Source: G963675935 sp963719005
GTDB taxonomy: Bacteria > Planctomycetota > Planctomycetia > Pirellulales > Thermoguttaceae
NCBI GenBank assembly: GCA_963719005.1
Contig: CAVRAR010000002.1
Span: forward strand, 310,001-374,000
Direction of reading: 5' to 3'
Length of the DNA stretch: 64,000 nucleotides
Under the pieces are notes generated by a model. The model was given only the letters and a program-made list of their open reading frames with translations. It was not told the origin of the DNA and did not search any database. The position numbers and the translations under genes are program-made. Below are positions 60,104-64,000 of the stretch, one piece after another. How positions within the stretch are numbered: the stretch's first letter is position 1; the number at the start of each line of letters is the position of its first letter.

Positions 60104-61280
60104 TGCCAGTCGCGCACACGCACTCCGGCAACGGAAACGTTTCGAAACACAGGGAAGGGTTGTAAGTGGCGTCATTCCCAATACCATGCCAGCCGCAGGT
60201 TGCGAGTGTCCAAGTTTCGTGAATGCGCGATTGAAGGAGGCCGGAAAACACGCTTTCGGACAGAGCAAACGCAATTACTTTTGAGTCGGGCAGGACAACA
60301 GAATCGAGCCAAACGAATATCCTGTGTTTGGCGACCCGCGGGGTTGCCAAGTATCGCGTCTGCGAAAGGATCGCTTCTCGAAACGCAGGCAAAGTTTCCC
60401 CCAAAAGCCACCACTTCTCCGCGCGCGTTCTGCGATTGTTCTTCTCCCGCTGCGATTTGACGTGTTCGACGAGATACTGATATGGTGCCTCCCACAGGGC
60501 GGCTCTGTCATGTGGCGTTCCAACACCGAAATCAATGATCCAACGGTCAGAGCATTCGCGAACCAAGTCGCTACCATTGCGAAATGGGCGTAGAACGTCA
60601 CTGTTTGGCCGCCCGTTCGGGTTCGGGAGCGTTAGCAGTCTGATCGCAACCGAGGAGTCGATGTCGAACGCCCCCACCTTCGTCGTTCCCATGAAACAAA
60701 GACCACGATTCTCTTTGAGCGTTTTCTTCTGCGTAACGTCACAGCGGGAAGTTAGGTCTGCGTTTATGCGATCAACAAGAGCGCCATCGAGTTGGGGTAT
60801 GTCAACGCTCTCCTTTCCGCCAAAAGCGACGATGCTAATTCGAACTGAGGCACCGTCGAGAATCCAATCGCGGTCGGAAATGGCAAAGTATATCTTGCAT
60901 GACTCCCTTATCCTATCGAGTACGCGACGCGACCCGACCTGCCCAATGCCAGTTGTTGCGAGCAAGCCAACGCGTGTTTGTTTGTGCTGTCCGATTATTT
61001 GTCGCGACTTCTCAAACCAATAGCAGCACAGATCTGAAGTCGCCGGTAGACGATCCCCATACAGCCCCCAGAGAGCCGTCACGTACTCATCCCCGAGTTC
61101 GGAACGCATTCGCTTGTTGCCCAAGAACGGCGGATTTCCTACGATAAACTCGGCTTCCGGCCAATCTGGCTCTTTCGGATGTTCTGGGTCGGAGAGGTCG
61201 AGAATGGCGTCTTGGCAGCGGATATTCTCGATCGGCTCGAGCACCGGGTCGCGCGGCTCCTTGAACCCGTTGTGGTGCAT

Positions 61281-61507
61281 CCACTGCTACTTCCGAACAA
61301 GAAGGAGGATTCACAATCCGCTTCACGGCGAGAGACCTGAAGCGCGCAGCGGCATAGCAGCACAAGGCGAAGGCCGAGCCGGCGGGGCCCCCTTTGCCGC
61401 CGGAAATTGAACCAACCCCCTGGGGTCGAATGGCGATGGTATGGCGTATCTATAACCTGCCGCACCCAAACCACCATCGTTGTTAAACTAGATAAGGAGC
61501 ATTTCTG
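61281..61507. other. Possible breakpoint region upstream of the truncated methyltransferase
   Basis: About 230 bases where the N-terminal half of the methyltransferase should begin but no recognisable coding sequence is found. A GCCGGCGGGGCCCCC stretch and AAGGAG before the next plus-strand gene are the only features. Confidence 0.45.
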
Positions 61508-62323
61508 ATGACTGAAAGCAAGATCGAACTGACTGAACGGCTACGGCGTGAAGGCCGATGGGCTGAGGCGTCCAAGCTCAAGGATGAGGCAATCAAGGAG
61601 GCAAAAAAGGCAGGGATGAAGTCGGACGAAGCGAAGGACGCCGGCTGGGAGGCGATGGAGAAGGCGTATCCGCCGCTGCCGTCTACAGCAGAGCCGGAAC
61701 ACGGCGATGATGAGACAGAAGAGAAGGCAGCGGGGCGTGCTGTCGGTCCCACTACGCTGCCGGTCGCCTGGGGTGAGCTTCCCGACTCGGCCCCATTGGA
61801 CGTTGAAGTCGAATGGGTGCATCAAAATCGAGTGCTGGTCGTAGAGGAGCGGGCCAGCGGGAAGTCTCTGCTTCACTGGGAGCGAGCCCGCAAGCCGGCC
61901 CCAGGCTACGGGGCAGTGAACCTGATGGAGTTTGCCGCCACGAATCGCAAGGGCTTTATGGACATTTTGCAGAGAGTGAAGCCGGGAGAAAACGGGGATG
62001 AAGAGAACGTGAGGCGGGAGAAGAAGTCCATTGCGGAGATTCGCGGGATATTGGAACAGTTGAACCAGAAGTGGGCGGAAGAACTGGCCGCCAACGTCCC
62101 CGAAACAGTCAAGGCGAAGGTTCGCGGCATCATGGAGGATTGGGCCAGACGATCCGCTCTGATGATCCCCAACGAAGCCAAAGCGGACCTGGAGGCCCAT
62201 ATTGCCGACCTGGTTCAGCGGTGCATGGTCGCAACCGGCAAGGTCGAGGCCGGGAAGGAAACGGAAGAGAAGAAAGCCGCCCACATTGGGGAGGCGCTTG
62301 CGGGTATGGAGGTAAGGGAATAA
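61508..62323 (+). CDS. Hypothetical protein, charged and largely helical
   Basis: A 271-residue protein without a family I can name. AAGGAG lies about ten bases before the ATG. Residues 1-60 are highly charged and alpha-helical (LTERLRREGRWAEASKLKDE), followed by an acidic linker, a short beta region (PLDVEVEWVHQNRVLVVEER) and a second helical half with heptad-like spacing (IRGILEQLNQKWAEELAANV; KADLEAHIADLVQRCM). No signal peptide or membrane helix. It is the first of three accessory genes of the same strand; a plasmid, phage or island origin is possible but not shown. Confidence 0.6.
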   Translation: MTESKIELTERLRREGRWAEASKLKDEAIKEAKKAGMKSDEAKDAGWEAMEKAYPPLPSTAEPEHGDDETEEKAAGRAVGPTTLPVAWGELPDSAPLDVEVEWVHQNRVLVVEERASGKSLLHWERARKPAPGYGAVNLMEFAATNRKGFMDILQRVKPGENGDEENVRREKKSIAEIRGILEQLNQKWAEELAANVPETVKAKVRGIMEDWARRSALMIPNEAKADLEAHIADLVQRCMVATGKVEAGKETEEKKAAHIGEALAGMEVRE

Positions 62324-62463
62324 CTCGGTAAGAGGCCGGATTAGTCGGCAATTCGGCCCGTCGGGTGGGCGCAGGCGCGCGAAGGTATCGACGGGGCGTT
62401 TCGCCCCCCGGTATATTGGGTGGCGTCAATTCTCCGTTTCCCATGACGAAGGAGGGAAGGACG

Positions 62464-63045
62464 ATGGTTGAGTGGTATTACCAGTGGCCGCCTGGCAGGC
62501 AAGAGGGACCAGTCTCGGCCGACGGACTTCGTAAGCTGGCCGACGTTGGCAACATTACACCCGACACGCTTGTGCGCAGGGGCGATGATGCAGAATGGAC
62601 GCCTGCCCGGCGAGTGAAGGGTTTGTTCAACGGACCTCGCGCTGCTGAGCCACCAGGCCATGTTATGCCGACGTTCCTGCAACGGGTGAAGGCGCTGCTT
62701 GGCAAACTTGTCCCAAAGATGAGGCACGGCCCCGGCGAACTGGGATCTCCTCTTCCTCCTGCACTTCCAGGGCGACCGAACCGGATGCTTGTTCCTATGT
62801 TGTCTATTCTGGTTGCTGTTGCGTTGGTTTCGGTTATTTTGCAAGTACGCATCCTCAGAAGCCTTGAGGGTATTGCATTGAAGCAGAAGCGCGGGCTTGA
62901 CGTGAACGTAACGAATTACGAGCTTCCCGTGGACGTGCAGAACTCTGAGCTTGATGTGAATGTGCAGAACTCTGAGCTTGATGTGAATGTGCAGAACCAT
63001 AGGATAGTATCCGGTGATCCCATCCCCGTCACAATTGAGCGTTAG
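62464..63045 (+). CDS. GYF_2-domain membrane protein with nine-residue C-terminal repeats
   Basis: A 193-residue protein. GGAGGGAAGG lies directly before ATG 62464. Residues 1-55 are a GYF_2/DUF4339 domain (MVEWYYQWPPGRQEGPVSAD; NITPDTLVRRGDDAEWTPAR; VKGLF). A membrane helix (LVPMLSILVAVALVSVILQV) follows at about 100-120. The C-terminus is four nine-residue repeats of the type VDVQNSELD/VNVQNSELD, two of them identical at DNA level (27 bases). Such repeats may form a small beta-solenoid or simply be recent slippage products. It is a relative of the broken GYF gene at 46315. Confidence 0.72.
   Translation: MVEWYYQWPPGRQEGPVSADGLRKLADVGNITPDTLVRRGDDAEWTPARRVKGLFNGPRAAEPPGHVMPTFLQRVKALLGKLVPKMRHGPGELGSPLPPALPGRPNRMLVPMLSILVAVALVSVILQVRILRSLEGIALKQKRGLDVNVTNYELPVDVQNSELDVNVQNSELDVNVQNHRIVSGDPIPVTIER
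62896..62994 (+). repeat. 27-base tandem repeat encoding VQNSELDVN
   Basis: Two exact copies of GTGCAGAACTCTGAGCTTGA... (27 bases each; 62935-62961 and 62962-62988), preceded by older diverged units from about 62896 and followed by a partial unit. The length keeps the frame. Confidence 0.85.
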
Positions 63046-63193
63046 CATGATCCTTCGACACTACCGATAGATCGGCTTTGCCGTGGCGGGTCGCTCCCGC
63101 CCGGCTCGAAGCGGTCCCCGGCGCGATCGGCGATTCTGCCTTTCGTGCCCTCGCGCTTGGGACCGGCCCGACCAACACGAAAGGCAAGTTCTC

Positions 63194-63973
63194 ATGCGAC
63201 CGTCCGAGTTTGAGGCGATACGCCCTCACCTTCAAGAAGCGTTTGACGACATCGACGCCAACTTGAAGAGAAGGCAATCGCTGGAGAATGACGCGGAACT
63301 TCACGAGTCGTTCAATCGGTTGGCGGCGTTACCCAAAGGTACGCCGTCGAAAGTGAAGCTCCGTAAGCTCTCCCAAGAGGAAGCGAAGCAATTCCACGGG
63401 TCTGCCTGCTCTGTGCCCCGCATAGAAGACGCCTATCCCTGGCGGCACTCTGCGGCGCGGGCGGCGGTCGATCTGCGGGACTGCGGGTGGATCAAAGAAG
63501 CTGCGGCGATCGGCGAGGCGTTGAGTGGGCTTCCCACCGGACCAGTGGACGGCAACAGGCCGGAGAACATGGCCCGCCAATTCGATACGATCCGAGAAGG
63601 GGCCGAGCGGATTAGGACGATCTTGACCGCCTGCCTTGCCGGCGGCCCGAATCCAGAAGGCGGCAAGAGCGACGATGCCGGTACGGTGCATTCCCTGGCC
63701 GACCAAAACGGCACACGTGACGATCAATCGGGCGGCCCGGTGGAATCCTCCAACGAGACCAAACGCCGGGGCCGGCTGCCGAAGGCCGAAAGCGATGCCA
63801 AGCGAGCGGAAATGCTGGCAACACTCAGGCAGCATCCCAGTCTCAAAGATGATGTCGGCAAGTTGGCCGGTATGGTGGGCGTAGGTAAATCGACCGTTCG
63901 GCGATGGCTTGATGAGGAGCAACAGAAGTATCTCGAAAGCCAAGCGGCACGGCGGGAGCCGGCCGAAGAATGA
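63194..63973 (+). CDS. Hypothetical protein with C-terminal helix-turn-helix-like segment
   Basis: A 259-residue protein without an assigned family. The N-terminal part is helical and charged (MRPSEFEAIRPHLQEAFDDI), a middle part has YPWRHSAARAAVDLRDCGW, and after a Gly/Ser/Asn-rich hinge the end carries GRLPKAESDAKRAEMLATLR and LAGMVGVGKSTVRRWLDEEQ, which resembles a transposase- or Xre-type helix-turn-helix for DNA binding. ATG 63194 is preferred over upstream in-frame starts. It may be a regulator in the accessory cluster at 61.5-64 kb. It ends 27 bases before the window edge. Confidence 0.58.
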   Translation: MRPSEFEAIRPHLQEAFDDIDANLKRRQSLENDAELHESFNRLAALPKGTPSKVKLRKLSQEEAKQFHGSACSVPRIEDAYPWRHSAARAAVDLRDCGWIKEAAAIGEALSGLPTGPVDGNRPENMARQFDTIREGAERIRTILTACLAGGPNPEGGKSDDAGTVHSLADQNGTRDDQSGGPVESSNETKRRGRLPKAESDAKRAEMLATLRQHPSLKDDVGKLAGMVGVGKSTVRRWLDEEQQKYLESQAARREPAEE

Positions 63974-64000
63974 CGCCGAATTGACAATTCTGGAAAGCGA

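Larger units (their letters stand above)
59640..61280 (-). pseudogene. 5'-truncated MmeI-like / type IIG DNA methyltransferase
   Basis: The 546 residues correspond to the C-terminal half of MmeI-like restriction-modification or BREX-type adenine methyltransferases: EAEFIVGNPPFLGNKRMRSE with the NPPF motif (49-52), the recognisable ELGDEYVTALWGLYGDRLP, SDLCCYWFEKSRQI, and target-recognition-like segments. Motif I (SAM binding, DPACGSGNF) and the nuclease half are absent, and a stop codon lies just upstream of ATG 61280. It is therefore probably a remnant. Two repeats are read through: residues 393-410 (SPHPDPLRAPTEG) and 458-467 (SPLPLGEGT). Its 5' neighbour is an accessory gene cluster. Confidence 0.72.

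Noticed and set aside
62935..62994. Possible CRISPR array from the 27-base direct repeats
   Set aside because: Units are directly adjacent without spacers and lie inside a gene in frame; this is a coding tandem repeat.

Overview
The window looks like a chromosomal segment of a high-GC planctomycete, most likely of the Pirellulales type. The evidence is the combination of PEP-CTERM proteins, a secreted Hint-domain protein, a zinc-ribbon Ser/Thr kinase with WD40 repeats, an ECF-like sigma factor with a long C-terminal extension, a secreted sulfatase, short LRR membrane proteins with the FxLRxLLLLVVV segment, GYF_2 proteins, and a phosphatase-type lipoprotein fused to a multiheme cytochrome. I found no rRNA, tRNA, CRISPR array or complete insertion sequence.

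Layout. 0.3-4.4 kb: two tandem LRR membrane paralogs and a nucleotide-sugar dehydrogenase. 4.6-10.1 kb (minus): secreted 5'-nucleotidase, arylsulfatase and two thioredoxin-fold proteins. 10.6-15.2 kb: Hint protein and three duplicated PEP-CTERM genes. 15.8-20.4 kb: sigma factor facing a kinase/WD40 gene that is split by a frameshift. 20.4-21.3 kb: gene-free, with a strong terminator that suggests a small RNA. 21.3-25.4 kb: DUF4416, a WecA-type sugar-phosphate transferase and an O-antigen ligase-like protein. 25.6-30.3 kb: cytochrome-phosphatase fusion, HtrA-like protease, ribbon-helix-helix protein and an alkyltransferase-endonuclease V fusion. 30.4-33.7 kb: metY and a metX-metW fusion. 34-41 kb: anti-sigma/FecR-like membrane protein, GH28 enzyme, Uma2 protein and a secreted glycosidase-like protein. 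41.1-44.4 kb: mutL and leuB. 44.4-46.2 kb: a compact restriction-modification pair. 46.3-50.4 kb: frameshifted GYF gene, an OleD-like reductase, a phosphoesterase and a broken nucleotidyltransferase. 50.5-54.3 kb: ketosynthase, ACP, two TIR genes and a CrtI-like oxidoreductase in one direction. 54.4-57.4 kb: frameshifted fmt, a PEP-CTERM protein and def. 57.5-64 kb: B12-type radical SAM protein, a 5'-truncated DNA methyltransferase, and accessory genes of unknown function.

The most striking feature is the number of short palindromic or heptamer repeats. At least seven families occur, and many copies lie inside protein-coding genes, usually without closing the frame: the TlpA-like protein, Hint protein, O-antigen ligase, endonuclease V, MetX-MetW, MutL, a GYF protein, radical SAM protein and DNA methyltransferase. 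This resembles the known Rickettsia palindromic elements. The other standout loci are the tandem TIR pair inside a ketosynthase/ACP/oxidoreductase run, the restriction-modification pair with GTGA coupling, and a candidate structured RNA near 20.8-20.98 kb.

Four genes carry apparent frameshifts (kinase/WD40, GYF, nucleotidyltransferase, fmt). Since fmt is normally needed, some of these may be assembly indels in GC runs rather than real lesions.
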